This document shows positions 27,319 to 36,434 of a stretch of DNA of 64,000 bases, one piece after another. Both the position numbers and the translations under genes were made by a program. The stretch lies in NCBI RefSeq assembly GCF_041449215.1, contig NZ_JBGNFV010000001.1, forward strand, positions 3,179,001 to 3,243,000. Direction: 5' to 3'. Each line of letters begins with the position of its first letter. The first letter of the stretch is position 1. Source of the DNA: Roseivirga sp. BDSF3-8 (GTDB lineage: Bacteria; Bacteroidota; Bacteroidia; Cytophagales; Cyclobacteriaceae). The notes beneath the pieces are model-generated. The model saw only the letters and a list, made by a program, of their open reading frames with translations. It did not search any database and was not told where the DNA came from.

Positions 27319-28361
27319 ATGAACTAAGTGGCTTGCCCTGGTATTCACTCCGCTGGTTCACCCCCGAGGTGTACAACCGCTATGTATGGGAGTACCCCGG
27401 GATGTTCTTTCTGCTTGGTGCTGTGGCTCTCTTCTTCGTTATCCGGTGGCTTATCGGCTACTTTACCCGTCAGCGGCTCAATGTGGCCCTGAAGAAGAGC
27501 GACATTAAGAGCAGCCCCATCACCCTGCTCCGCTTCATTCCGCCTGTCTTTTTCGCGCTCTTCCTTATCATGCTTATCGTGGCTGCAGCACGTCCCCAGA
27601 TCACCAATGAGCGCGTAGATCGCTGGACGGAGGGCATCGACATCATGCTGGTGATGGACATCTCCGAATCCATGCGGGGGGAAGACTTTAACCCCAACCG
27701 GCTGGAGGCTGCCAAAGATGTGGCCCGCGACTTTATCGAGGGCCGCTTTCAGGACCGTATCGGCCTCGTCATCTTCAGCGGGGAGGCCTTTTCCGTGTCC
27801 CCCCTCACCACTGACTATGAGCTGCTGCGTGACTTCATTGCCGATGTGGGCTTCGGAGACATCAGCAAGAGTGGCACCGCCATTGGCTCCGCTCTGGCCA
27901 CCGCCACCAACCGCATGCAGGAGTCCAAGAGCAAGTCTAAGGTGATGATCCTCCTCAGCGATGGTGATAACAATGCGGGTAACATCGACCCCATTACCGC
28001 GGCCCAACTGGCCCAGGCCTATGGCATTAAAATCTACACCATCGCCATCGGCCGCGAAGGCCGCGTACCCATGGGCCGCAGCTACTACGGCGCCCGCCAG
28101 TATATGAATAATACGCTGGATGAGACCACCCTGCGGGAAATAGCGACCATAGGCGAAGGCAAGTTTTACCGTGTGTCGGACAATGAGGCCCTGGAGAAGG
28201 TATTTGAAGAGATAGACCAACTGGAGAAAGCAGAGATCAAGGAAAACCGCTACCGCGAGACGGCAGACTACTACCCCACCTACCTGCTGTGGGCGCTGGC
28301 CTTTTTTATGGTGTGGCTCCTGGTGAAAAGCACCTTCATGAACAATGTGCTCAGAGACTAG
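27315..28361 (+). CDS. batA: BatA-like VWA membrane protein
   Basis: The 348-residue protein has membrane helices at about 28-46 and 75-92, a periplasmic-side or soluble VWA domain with intact MIDAS (DISESMRGEDF near residue 117, a Thr in the SGTAIGSAL segment and DGDNNAG near 218), and a final helix at about 323-341. Bat proteins are linked to stress or oxygen tolerance in Bacteroidota. It is the last gene of the DUF58-BatD-like-BatA operon; batB and batC are not found behind it. Confidence 0.9.
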   Translation: MNELSGLPWYSLRWFTPEVYNRYVWEYPGMFFLLGAVALFFVIRWLIGYFTRQRLNVALKKSDIKSSPITLLRFIPPVFFALFLIMLIVAAARPQITNERVDRWTEGIDIMLVMDISESMRGEDFNPNRLEAAKDVARDFIEGRFQDRIGLVIFSGEAFSVSPLTTDYELLRDFIADVGFGDISKSGTAIGSALATATNRMQESKSKSKVMILLSDGDNNAGNIDPITAAQLAQAYGIKIYTIAIGREGRVPMGRSYYGARQYMNNTLDETTLREIATIGEGKFYRVSDNEALEKVFEEIDQLEKAEIKENRYRETADYYPTYLLWALAFFMVWLLVKSTFMNNVLRD

Positions 28362-28474
28362 CGGTTAGTCCCCTCCCTGTATTTTTTCTTTATTTTTCTG
28401 GAAAAGGTCCACTCGTACAATCCTGCAGATATTCGTATCTTACCCGCACAACCGTACGACAATCCTATAGAGAA

Positions 28475-29671
28475 ATGAAGAAACTGCTTTTAAACCTTGC
28501 CGTGCTGCTGACTCTGGCAGCCTGTAATGGAAATGCACAGTCTACCGGTACTGCCACCGCCAGCAGTGTGGAAGCCAGTGCCGGCCATGAGGCGAAAACC
28601 GAGCGGCTGGATACCATAGTAAGTAGCTATGTGCAGCACGAGGGTAAAAACCCCATTCATTCCATCCTCGTGTATACCGGCGACGAAGATTTTACCTACA
28701 AAAGTGCCTTCGGTATAAAAGGCCGAGATGAAACACCTGTAGAGGCAGACTACCAGTACAACATTGCCAGCGTGACCAAGCCAGTAGTGGCCACCGTGAT
28801 CCTCCAGCTTTACGAAGAGGGTAAGCTGGACCTGGATGATAAAGCCTCTAAATACCTGGGCGATGTGGAATTCCTGCACTTTGACAGCCTGCACGTAATG
28901 AACGGTGAGTCTATGAGCGACCGGATCACCATCGACATGTTGCTGACCCATACCTCAGGTGTGGCCGATATCTTCTCCGATGCGGCCATGCGCTTTAACC
29001 GCAGCCTGCTGGCCGACCCGCAGCAGGGCTTTACTCCGGAAAAACTGGCCGGTATCTACTACGACTACGGGCTTAACCGCAAGCCGGCCAACGCGCCGGG
29101 CGAAGGCTATCACTACTCTGATATCAACTACAACCTGCTGGGCCTCATCATACAGGAGATCACAGGAAAAACCCTGCCCCAGGCTATCCGTACCCGCGTA
29201 TTGGAGCCCCTGGGCATGGATGATACCTACTTTGAGTACTACGAAGAGGCCATCACCGACGGCCGCCGTACAGATGCCTACTACTTTGATATGAACATCA
29301 CTGAGAATGTGAATACCTCATATGAGTGGGGTGGGGGCGGCCTTGTGTCTACCACAGAAGACATGGTTACTTACATCAAAGCCCTGATGAACGGGGAACT
29401 GTTTGAGAATGAAAGCACGCTGGAAAAGATGCTGGACACCTCACTGGCCACGAGTGTAGGAGGCGATGACTATGGCCGGGGTATTTTCCAATACAAGCTG
29501 CCGGGTAAAGACGGCCCCCGTGTGCTTTACGGCCACAGCGGATTCTTTGGCTCAGACCTGGCCTATGATCCGGAAAACAAGGTGTTCATTGCTACTCACT
29601 TCAATCAGTCAACTCCTCCCTTCAATACCCCCGATATGATCGGTCGCATACTGGATGTGGTGTATGAGTAA
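28475..29671 (+). CDS. Beta-lactamase-fold serine hydrolase lipoprotein
   Basis: The 398-residue protein starts with a lipoprotein signal (lipobox LAAC, Cys17). Catalytic motifs of class C beta-lactamase/PBP-like hydrolases follow: SVTK (99-102), YSD in the place of YxN (214-216) and HSG for the third box (GHSGFFGSDLAYD). Such proteins are usually D-aminopeptidases or esterases rather than drug-resistance enzymes. ATG 28475 is chosen since the frame from 28289 would run through the end of batA and give no signal peptide. Confidence 0.88.
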   Translation: MKKLLLNLAVLLTLAACNGNAQSTGTATASSVEASAGHEAKTERLDTIVSSYVQHEGKNPIHSILVYTGDEDFTYKSAFGIKGRDETPVEADYQYNIASVTKPVVATVILQLYEEGKLDLDDKASKYLGDVEFLHFDSLHVMNGESMSDRITIDMLLTHTSGVADIFSDAAMRFNRSLLADPQQGFTPEKLAGIYYDYGLNRKPANAPGEGYHYSDINYNLLGLIIQEITGKTLPQAIRTRVLEPLGMDDTYFEYYEEAITDGRRTDAYYFDMNITENVNTSYEWGGGGLVSTTEDMVTYIKALMNGELFENESTLEKMLDTSLATSVGGDDYGRGIFQYKLPGKDGPRVLYGHSGFFGSDLAYDPENKVFIATHFNQSTPPFNTPDMIGRILDVVYE

Positions 29672-29713
29672 GGTGCCGTTTCAGTCTCCGGACTGCACCA
29701 ATTGAAATTAGTC

Positions 29714-29772
29714 CAAGCCCCTTTCCGTAAGCAGTTACCTTTTTGGAACCCTGCTGCGAGAAGGGGCTTTTC
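29714..29772. terminator. Long stem-loop terminator
   Basis: AAGCCCCTT (29715-29723) pairs with AAGGGGCTT (29761-29769), with an inner AGCAG/CTGCT stem, then TTCTTTAT. It ends the hydrolase gene on the plus strand; the facing acetyltransferase gene may use it too. Confidence 0.65.
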
Positions 29773-29865
29773 TTTATACCATAGGTAGGAATGAGGCACG
29801 GTAAAGTTGCTGTCCTGACCAGGGAACCCTTTCGCCTAGGCTGCTTAACCAAGGATATTTTTTGG

Positions 29866-30375
29866 CTATATGCCGAAAGAAGCAGCATAGCGAACGGTGC
29901 CGCTTACGCCTTCCAGCCCGTCTTCAGCTAAAGGCAGGGCCATAAAGGCAGCGTCCGGGACCTCAAAGGGGGCTTTGATGCCCCACCGCGAGGCTGGCTC
30001 AAAGCCAAAGCGGGGGTAATAGCTTTCGTGGCCCAGTACGATCACCGAGCGGTACCCGGCCTGACGGGCACGTTTCAGCCCCTCTTTAATCAGTTTGCTG
30101 CCTATGCCACTGTGTTGGCAGGCCGACAGTACAGCCATCGGAGCCAGGGCCAGGCTCGGGTAGGTGTGGCCCTCCTGTATGATCTCAAGGCGCGTGAAAA
30201 GGATGTGGCCCACTAGCTGTCCATCATTTTCAGCCACCAGCGACAGTTCCGGAATAAACGCCTGATCTTTTCGCAGGGCATTGACCAGCCCGGCTTCGTC
30301 CTTCCGCCCAAAAGCCTCCTCATTCACCTCGTAGACAAAAGACTGGTCCTCCGCTTTTTCCTGCCTGATCTTCAT
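29866..30375 (-). CDS. GNAT family N-acetyltransferase
   Basis: The 169-residue cytoplasmic enzyme shows the YhbS-like acetyltransferase pattern: VGHILFTRLEI (strand 4), LALAPMAVLSACQHSGIGSK (motif A with the acetyl-CoA loop QHSGIGSK) and YYPRFGFEPAS, the usual Y-x-x-x-GF motif near residue 130. The substrate cannot be told. Single gene on the minus strand. Confidence 0.92.
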   Translation of the reverse strand: MKIRQEKAEDQSFVYEVNEEAFGRKDEAGLVNALRKDQAFIPELSLVAENDGQLVGHILFTRLEIIQEGHTYPSLALAPMAVLSACQHSGIGSKLIKEGLKRARQAGYRSVIVLGHESYYPRFGFEPASRWGIKAPFEVPDAAFMALPLAEDGLEGVSGTVRYAASFGI

Positions 30376-30721
30376 ATGCGTTTCATGTCTGTTTTTTTTA
30401 TAGTAAGACTTTCACCTTACCAAACCTATACCTGATACCTCAGAAAGAACAAAAAATGGCACGAAAACCCATCAAGGCACCAGTGGACTCAAACTCTGTT
30501 GCCTATTAACCTTGCCTCTTGCCAAACTCATCAAGTCGCGATAAATCGTAACATAGGCATCCTATGGCACGCCTCCACGAGTGGTAATTTTCATTGAATA
30601 ACTTTATTACTTAAAACTCCCAACTAAAAACTAATAACTCAACACTCTATAATTCTCTCATTCAATCCTTCTCTCATTCAAAATTCAAAACGTATCTTGC
30701 CGGAGAAATAACCATACCCAC
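30376..30721. repeat. Spacer with family A palindrome and octamer tract
   Basis: CAAGTCGCGATAAATCGT (30532-30549) is one family A copy. Low-complexity ATTCA/ACTCA units run from 30588 to 30690. No gene is seen. Confidence 0.7.
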
Positions 30722-31030
30722 ATGCGCTATTACGGACTACAAGGAGCTATGAAAGCTCAAAATGGAAAAGGAGAGGAGCTCGCTGCAATTCTTAAGGAGG
30801 CCTCCGACCTGATGCAAAACGCCAAAGGGTGCCACCTCTACCTGGTAGCCCTTGATGCTGAAGAGCGCGACCTGGTGCGAATCACCGAAGTGTGGGATAG
30901 TAAAGAAGACCATGATAATTCCCTGAACTACCCGGGCGTCCATGAGCTGATCGGCAGAGCCATGCCCCTGATGGATGGTCCTCCGAAGAAAGGCGTTGAG
31001 ACCATTGTGCTTGGCGGTGTGAAAAAATAA
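30722..31030 (+). CDS. Putative quinol monooxygenase (ABM domain)
   Basis: The 102-residue protein is a ferredoxin-like alpha-beta barrel of the antibiotic biosynthesis monooxygenase type: MKAQNGKGEELAAILKEASD at residues 10-29, CHLYLVALDAEE, ITEVWDSKEDHDNSLNYPGV. These proteins dimerise and often oxidise quinols or act on small aromatics. Isolated between repeat tracts. The family is clear, the substrate unknown. Confidence 0.85.
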   Translation: MRYYGLQGAMKAQNGKGEELAAILKEASDLMQNAKGCHLYLVALDAEERDLVRITEVWDSKEDHDNSLNYPGVHELIGRAMPLMDGPPKKGVETIVLGGVKK

Positions 31031-31629
31031 GGTTGACTGTTGCTATACGGAACAAGTCGCGATGAATCGCGCCTCTACGGGTGATGATTTTCTGTTGTTC
31101 AACAACTCAATTACTCTACTAATCAATAGTTCTGTTTTTATTTCCCATCATTCTGCTATACGGGACAAGTCGCGATAAATCGTCCCTCTACAGGGTGTAA
31201 TTTCCTGTTGTTCAATAACTCTGTTACTTAAAACTTAACGCTCTCAACTAAAAACTCATAACTCAACACTCTATAATTCTGCTACTCAATTATTCACCAT
31301 TCTCTACTTCAACATTCACTTGTTACCCATTTGCGTATGCCGCGATTGCGGGACCGCCCCTATCGGACAGCGGTGTAGGTTGAATTGGAAATTACTGCCG
31401 AAAGGGGGACTAGCTTTTGCGCTGTTTTTCAATCTGATTTTCTGGTATACGGGACAAGTCGCGATGAATCGCGCCTCTACGGGTGATGATTTTCTGTTAT
31501 TCAATCCTTCACTCATTACTTCCCCCAGGCTGCGTCTGCTGTCATCCTCCTTCATTTTTTATAACTTTGGGACTTTCCGGCCTGCGGGCCGTTATCCAGG
31601 TATAGAACCCAAAATTTTTTCCATAGCTT
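31031..31629. repeat. Repeat-rich spacer: three family A copies, octamer tracts, family F
   Basis: Family A copies start at 31053, 31166 and 31455, each extending into CCTCTACGGGTGATGATTTTCTGTT-like sequence. Octamer tracts fill 31085-31150 and 31200-31320. The family F element lies at 31322-31430. No gene is supported. Confidence 0.8.
31562..31569 (+). promoter_or_regulatory. Possible -7 box of fahA
   Basis: TAACTTTG fits TAnnTTTG, 60 bases before the fahA ATG. The -33 element is not obvious. Confidence 0.4.
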
Positions 31630-32904
31630 ATGACGCTCAAAGCCAACGACCCAAGCCGCAAGTCATGGGTCACCGTAGAACCAAACAGTGATTTCCCTAT
31701 CCAAAACCTGCCTTTCGGCGTGTTCCGCGTAAGCGGAGGCGATGCCCGTATCGGGGTAGCCATCGGTGAGTATGTGCTGGACCTCGCTGCCGTACAGGAG
31801 GCCGGATACTTTAATATAGGCCAGTTGCCGGCTGGTATTTTCAAAAATCAGTACCTGAACCCCTTCATGGAGCTGGGCAAGGCCATCACCCGCGACGTGC
31901 GTGAGCGTGTCTCTCAACTGCTGCTGGACAGCAACGATGAGCTGGCCTCTGCACCCGGGGTGTACGACAAGTTTCTGCTGAAGCAGGCTGATGTAGAGAT
32001 GCTTATGCCTGTGTTTGTACGGGACTACACGGACTTTTACAGCAGCCGCGAGCATGCCACCAACGTGGGTACCATGTTCCGGGGTAAGGACAATGCCCTG
32101 ATGCCTAACTGGCTGCACCTGCCTGTAGGCTACCACGGCCGCGCTTCATCCATTGTGGTAAGCGGTACGCCTACTAAGCGTCCCAAAGGCCAGACGAAGA
32201 ATGACGATGAGGAGCAGCCGTCATTCGGCCCTACGAAACGCCTGGATTTTGAACTGGAGATGGCCTTCATCACCAGCCAGGCCACAGCCATGGGTGAGTC
32301 CATTGCTGCCGATGAGGCCGAAAACTACATCTTCGGCATGGTGCTGTTTAATGACTGGTCGGCCCGTGACATACAGAAGTGGGAGTACGTTCCCCTCGGT
32401 CCCTTCCTGGGCAAAAACTTCTCCTCTGTGGTAAGCCCCTGGGTGGTGACTATGGATGCGCTGGAGCCTTTCCGTGTGGCAGGTCCGGAGCAGCGCCCTG
32501 AGCCCCTGCCTTACCTGAAAACGTCCGGGAAGAAAAATATCGACATTGACCTGGAAGTAGGTATACAGCCCGACGGAGGCGAGGAAAAAGTAGTGTGCCA
32601 CAGTAACTTTAAGCACATGTACTGGAACATTAACCAGCAACTGGCCCACCATACGGTGAATGGGTGTAACATTGGGGTAGGCGATATGTATGCTTCCGGT
32701 ACCATCAGTGGCCCGGAGGAGTCCGCATTTGGTAGTATGCTGGAGATAGCCTGGAAGGGCACGAAACCGGTGCAGATGCCTGACGGTACTGAGCGCCGCT
32801 TCATCCATGATGGTGATACGGTGATCATGCGCGGCCACTGTGAAAAGGACGGCCTGCGTATTGGCTTTGGTGAGGTGCGTAGTAAAGTACTACCTGCAGA
32901 GTGA
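31630..32904 (+). CDS. fahA: Fumarylacetoacetase
   Basis: Hydrolyses fumarylacetoacetate to fumarate and acetoacetate, the last step of tyrosine/homogentisate breakdown. The 424-residue length is typical. Conserved blocks include DYTDFYSSREHATNVGTMFR (near residues 135-154, metal-binding Asp), LDFELEMAFI (paired Glu ligands), FNDWSARDIQKWEY and LGPFLGKNF. The stop overlaps the flavin reductase start (TGATG), so the two are coupled. No hmgA or hppD is nearby. Confidence 0.96.
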   Translation: MTLKANDPSRKSWVTVEPNSDFPIQNLPFGVFRVSGGDARIGVAIGEYVLDLAAVQEAGYFNIGQLPAGIFKNQYLNPFMELGKAITRDVRERVSQLLLDSNDELASAPGVYDKFLLKQADVEMLMPVFVRDYTDFYSSREHATNVGTMFRGKDNALMPNWLHLPVGYHGRASSIVVSGTPTKRPKGQTKNDDEEQPSFGPTKRLDFELEMAFITSQATAMGESIAADEAENYIFGMVLFNDWSARDIQKWEYVPLGPFLGKNFSSVVSPWVVTMDALEPFRVAGPEQRPEPLPYLKTSGKKNIDIDLEVGIQPDGGEEKVVCHSNFKHMYWNINQQLAHHTVNGCNIGVGDMYASGTISGPEESAFGSMLEIAWKGTKPVQMPDGTERRFIHDGDTVIMRGHCEKDGLRIGFGEVRSKVLPAE

Positions 32905-33815
32905 TGGGTATGCTGACGTTTGATCCAAAAGAAGAGGCCGTAGCCAAAGTACATGGCTACCTGCTGGGGGCGATTGCCCCCCGGCCTATTGCCTTTGCGA
33001 GTACGATAGATAAGGACGGAAACGTAAACCTGAGCCCTTACAGTTTCTTTAACTGCTTTGGGGCCAACCCGCCCACCCTGGTGTTTTCACCGGCGCGCCG
33101 GGTGCGTGACAACACAATAAAGCACACGCTGGAAAATATTCGCGAGGTACCGGAGGTGGTCATCAATATTGCGAACTACCCCATGGTGGAGCAGATGAGC
33201 CTGGCGAGTACGGAGTATGATAAGGGCGTGAACGAGTTTGTGAAAGCAGGCTTTGAGGAAGCCCCCAGCCAGCGGGTAAAGCCTCCGCGGGTAAAAGATG
33301 CCCCCGCCAGCTTTGAGTGTGTGGTAAAAGAAGTGATAGAGACGGGGCAGGATGGCGGGGCCGGTAACCTCGTTATCTGTGAGGTGGTGCTTGCCCATAT
33401 TCGTGAGGACATCCTGGATGAGAACAAACGGATAGATCCTTATAAGCTTGATGCTGTGTCACGGATGGGAGGTAACTATTACTGCCGCTCCACGCCGGAC
33501 AGTATCTTTGAAATAGAAAAGCCTCTGCAAACCAAGGGGATTGGTGTGGATGGTATACCTGAGCCCATCCGCTACAGTGATGTACTTACGGGAAATAACC
33601 TGGGGCGTCTTGGTAATGTGGAGCGATTGCCTTCTGATGATGAGGTGAAGGCCATGGCACAGGATCCGGAAGTGAAAGAGATGGCGAACCGCTTTGGTAA
33701 TACGGCTTCTACATACAGAAGGGAATTGCACAAACTGGCTCAAAAGTACCTGGAGAAAGGGGAGACTGCCCAGGCATGGCAGGTGCTGCTACAAGACCCT
33801 GAAGTTCAGAAATAG
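32904..33815 (+). CDS. Flavin reductase family protein
   Basis: The 303-residue protein has the FMN-binding split-barrel fold of flavin reductase-like proteins: YLLGAIAPRPIAFASTIDKD (near residues 17-36), NLSPYSFFNCFGANPPTLVF and DNTIKHTLENI. Such proteins reduce FMN with NAD(P)H, often for a partner oxygenase. Starts GTG 32901, ATG 32904 and ATG 32910 are all possible; ATG 32904 overlaps the fahA stop and is preferred. An extra C-terminal helical tail of about 90 residues follows the fold. Confidence 0.9.
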   Translation: MGMLTFDPKEEAVAKVHGYLLGAIAPRPIAFASTIDKDGNVNLSPYSFFNCFGANPPTLVFSPARRVRDNTIKHTLENIREVPEVVINIANYPMVEQMSLASTEYDKGVNEFVKAGFEEAPSQRVKPPRVKDAPASFECVVKEVIETGQDGGAGNLVICEVVLAHIREDILDENKRIDPYKLDAVSRMGGNYYCRSTPDSIFEIEKPLQTKGIGVDGIPEPIRYSDVLTGNNLGRLGNVERLPSDDEVKAMAQDPEVKEMANRFGNTASTYRRELHKLAQKYLEKGETAQAWQVLLQDPEVQK

Positions 33816-34341
33816 AGGGTATATAAAAAGGAAAAGGCTATGATCATTACTGATTATAGCCTTCCATTTAACCTAATGAACTTTAAATTGAAGCCATTTC
33901 TAATCTGTTTGCCAGAACAGATCAGACTTTTTATCTAATAAGAATAGATTTCTTAAAGGTAATATAATTAAAATTTTTGCAACTTTTTAGTGCAAAAAAA
34001 TATAAATGACTCTGGAGAGATATTTCCCTGATCAAAAATCATTTATTTGATAATGCATAGTTAGTGTAATCCTTTGATTATGAAAAGGAAATAATACCTG
34101 CTGGGTAACTTAGACAAAAGTAAGAAAAAGTAGTCTTCAATTTATCTTAATTTAATCTTGCTAGTCTTTCGAATGCATAATTGCCTGAAACCCTACGATA
34201 AATAACATTTATTGGCTGCATTTTGGCCTGGGTTTTTAGATTTGGTAAAGTTTAATTAGATATGACTATTCGGGGAGAAATTATCTGATTGTTTTACTGT
34301 AAATTATGTACTGTTTGGTAGGGTTTTTACAGGAGAAAGTT
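33816..34341. other. AT-rich gene-free gap between convergent genes
   Basis: Very AT-rich compared with its flanks. Two hairpins lie at its left end (33833-33862 and 33903-33922). ATG codons present lead to stops within a few codons, and no gene was supported on either strand. Confidence 0.7.
33903..33933 (+). terminator. Terminator behind the flavin reductase gene
   Basis: ATCTGTT, a six-base loop and AACAGAT are followed by CAGACTTTTT. A second hairpin, GGCTAT/ATAGCC, precedes it at 33835-33860. Together they probably end the fahA transcript. Confidence 0.6.
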
Positions 34342-34590
34342 TCAGTTACGTTGGATTTTTTCCACCTTTTGTCGCTGTGTGGTTGCATCTATCATCAGGT
34401 TAAACCGGATCATTTTACCGGTTTCAACTGACCTGTAAAAATACGTATTGTCTTCCAGTACTACCACAGACTTGCCTAATTCATACCGATGGGCCATTAC
34501 TTCGTCTCCTTCGTGCAGCCTTTGCTCATTAAGGTCAAATAACTCAGGCAGACTGTTTTGCTTCTTCTTTTTTCTGAATAGTCCGAACAT
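34342..34590 (-). CDS. Small hypothetical protein, 82 aa
   Basis: Begins MFGLFRKKKKQNSLPELFDL, a short hydrophobic start followed by a Lys run, then an acidic and hydrophobic mix (EGDEVMAHRYELGKSVVVLE). It reads as a compact soluble beta-rich domain. It lies 58 bases behind the sensor kinase gene start-to-stop order on the same strand and may share its transcript. No family recognised. Confidence 0.65.
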   Translation of the reverse strand: MFGLFRKKKKQNSLPELFDLNEQRLHEGDEVMAHRYELGKSVVVLEDNTYFYRSVETGKMIRFNLMIDATTQRQKVEKIQRN

Positions 34591-34648
34591 ACTTCAGCAA
34601 TAGTTTCTTGATTAATCCCTGGTGGGAGCTCAATATACATAACACAAT

Positions 34649-36349
34649 TCAGAGGGATATATCTTCTGGTACCTCCTGAGTCTGGTGCAGGTTGGGTATG
34701 CGAAAGGTAAAGGTAGTGCCTCTGCCTGGGACAGAGTCAACCGTTATCCGCCCCTCCAATTTTTCTATGGTCTCTTTTATGATATACAGGCCCAGCCCTG
34801 CCCCGTGTCCCTGGGTGGTAGCACGGTAAAACATGGAGAAGATTTTATCCTGCTGATCCGGGGCTATGCCCAGTCCGTTATCTTCTACCCGGATGTCTGC
34901 GTAAGTAGGTGTGATCTCGGCAATTACTTTTACGTAGGGATTATCCCGGGCCTGATCAGCGTACTTCAGGGCATTGCTGATAAGGTTATGAAGTATGGAT
35001 TTTATTCTGCGTTTATCTGTATAGAGGGGGATGGTCTGTGATATACTTATCTCTGTTTTTACCCGGCCTGCGGCATGTACGTGTGCCATGCTCTCAAATA
35101 TATCGCTGGCCATTTCCTTTAGATCCACCTCATTAAGGGCTATGTCCATGCGAGAGTTACGGTAGTAGTCAAGTATGTCACTGATAATGGTGTCGAGCCG
35201 CTGCATGCTGCTCTCCATTTTACTGATTGGCTGACCGGTTATGGCCTCATTCGGCAGTTCCAGGCGCAGGATATTTATAAGGCCCAGCACTGACGCAATA
35301 GGCGACCGAAGGTTATGCGATACCTGGTATATGAGCTGGTCCATGGCCTCGTTCGTTTTGGCAAGCTCCTGATTCCGGTTGCGCAGGCTCTCTTCTATTC
35401 TGGTTTTCACCCGGATGTTTTGGGTAAGCTTTTTATTGATCCGTGACAGTTCACCTTTTCTTCTTCTCAACCGAACCTGCAGGGCGAGGATAGCGATAAG
35501 TAATATCAGCAGGCTGGTAACCATGCCGGCCAGGAGCCAGCTTAGCCATCTGGGAAACCTGAAGTAGTTATCCCGGGTGAGCCACTTGTCCAAAAGCCGG
35601 TAGTAAGCAGAGTCTTCATCCCTTTTCATGATTACCAGCTCCTGGTCTATTTTGCCGATAAGGCTGCGTATAGGGCCGGGGCTGCCTGCGAAGTGGACGG
35701 TATTGGGGTTAATAACCAGCTGCAGGGGCTGCACATCAAAGTCTGCCCGGCGGTAGATGCCGAAATAGTAACTAACCAGTGCCATATCTGCCTTTTCGTC
35801 CTCTACCGCGGCAAAAGTCTTCTGATAATTCGATAATTCGATGAAATTTACCAGGCTGGTATCTTTGCCCAGTTCCTGCTTCAGGTCTAGCAGGTTGCCA
35901 TCACCTTCCATCACTGCTATAGACTTATGATGAATGTCCTGCAGGGTGTAGTACGAGGGCTCGGCATCTGCATGAATGTACAGGCTGGCCCAGTTTTCCA
36001 GTATAGCTACCTCGTTAAAAACGTATTTCTCCAGCCGCTCAGGAGTCACTGTTACATCAGGCATCAGGTCAATACGCCCTTTTTTAAGGAGGCTCATGCC
36101 CTCATCCCATGTCACTTCTACATACTGTATTTCGAAGTTTAGCCTATGGCTGAGGTGGAAGAGCAGGTCCACAAAGAAACCTGCAGGGTTTCCGTCTTCA
36201 TCTATGAAAATTTTGGGTTCATTTTCATAGATACCCACCCGTACTACCTGCGGGGTTTCCTGTGCCCGGACCGGCAGAACCAGCAGGGTAAGGAAAAGCG
36301 TGTAGCACACCAGCCGGTAAAGCCAGGGGGGGATACGAAAACCTACCAT
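34649..36349 (-). CDS. Sensor histidine kinase with periplasmic solute-binding domain
   Basis: The 566-residue protein has a signal helix (10-29), an extracytoplasmic domain like family 3 solute-binding proteins (VVRVGIYENEPKIFIDEDGN near 35-54, RIDLMPDVTVTPER), a membrane helix (270-290), a coiled linker, the phosphoacceptor box YQVSHNLRSPIASVLG with His345, and an HATPase domain with DNGLGIAP and GAGLGLYIIKE. It likely senses a small metabolite such as an amino acid and relays it to an unlinked regulator; no response regulator gene is adjacent. Confidence 0.94.
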   Translation of the reverse strand: MVGFRIPPWLYRLVCYTLFLTLLVLPVRAQETPQVVRVGIYENEPKIFIDEDGNPAGFFVDLLFHLSHRLNFEIQYVEVTWDEGMSLLKKGRIDLMPDVTVTPERLEKYVFNEVAILENWASLYIHADAEPSYYTLQDIHHKSIAVMEGDGNLLDLKQELGKDTSLVNFIELSNYQKTFAAVEDEKADMALVSYYFGIYRRADFDVQPLQLVINPNTVHFAGSPGPIRSLIGKIDQELVIMKRDEDSAYYRLLDKWLTRDNYFRFPRWLSWLLAGMVTSLLILLIAILALQVRLRRRKGELSRINKKLTQNIRVKTRIEESLRNRNQELAKTNEAMDQLIYQVSHNLRSPIASVLGLINILRLELPNEAITGQPISKMESSMQRLDTIISDILDYYRNSRMDIALNEVDLKEMASDIFESMAHVHAAGRVKTEISISQTIPLYTDKRRIKSILHNLISNALKYADQARDNPYVKVIAEITPTYADIRVEDNGLGIAPDQQDKIFSMFYRATTQGHGAGLGLYIIKETIEKLEGRITVDSVPGRGTTFTFRIPNLHQTQEVPEDISL

Positions 36350-36434
36350 TCAGGTACAACCATCACTCTTTATCAATGGTTTAAATAGGCTCATCAATAT
36401 GGTCCTTACGCTATGTAAAGCCCATTTTTGGTGG

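Noticed and set aside
28289-28474. N-terminal extension of the beta-lactamase-fold protein
   Set aside because: It would overlap batA and bury the lipoprotein signal; ATG 28475 is the natural start.
31320-31691. 123-codon plus-strand frame before fahA
   Set aside because: It crosses two repeat families and the fahA promoter and start, with no protein-like conservation.
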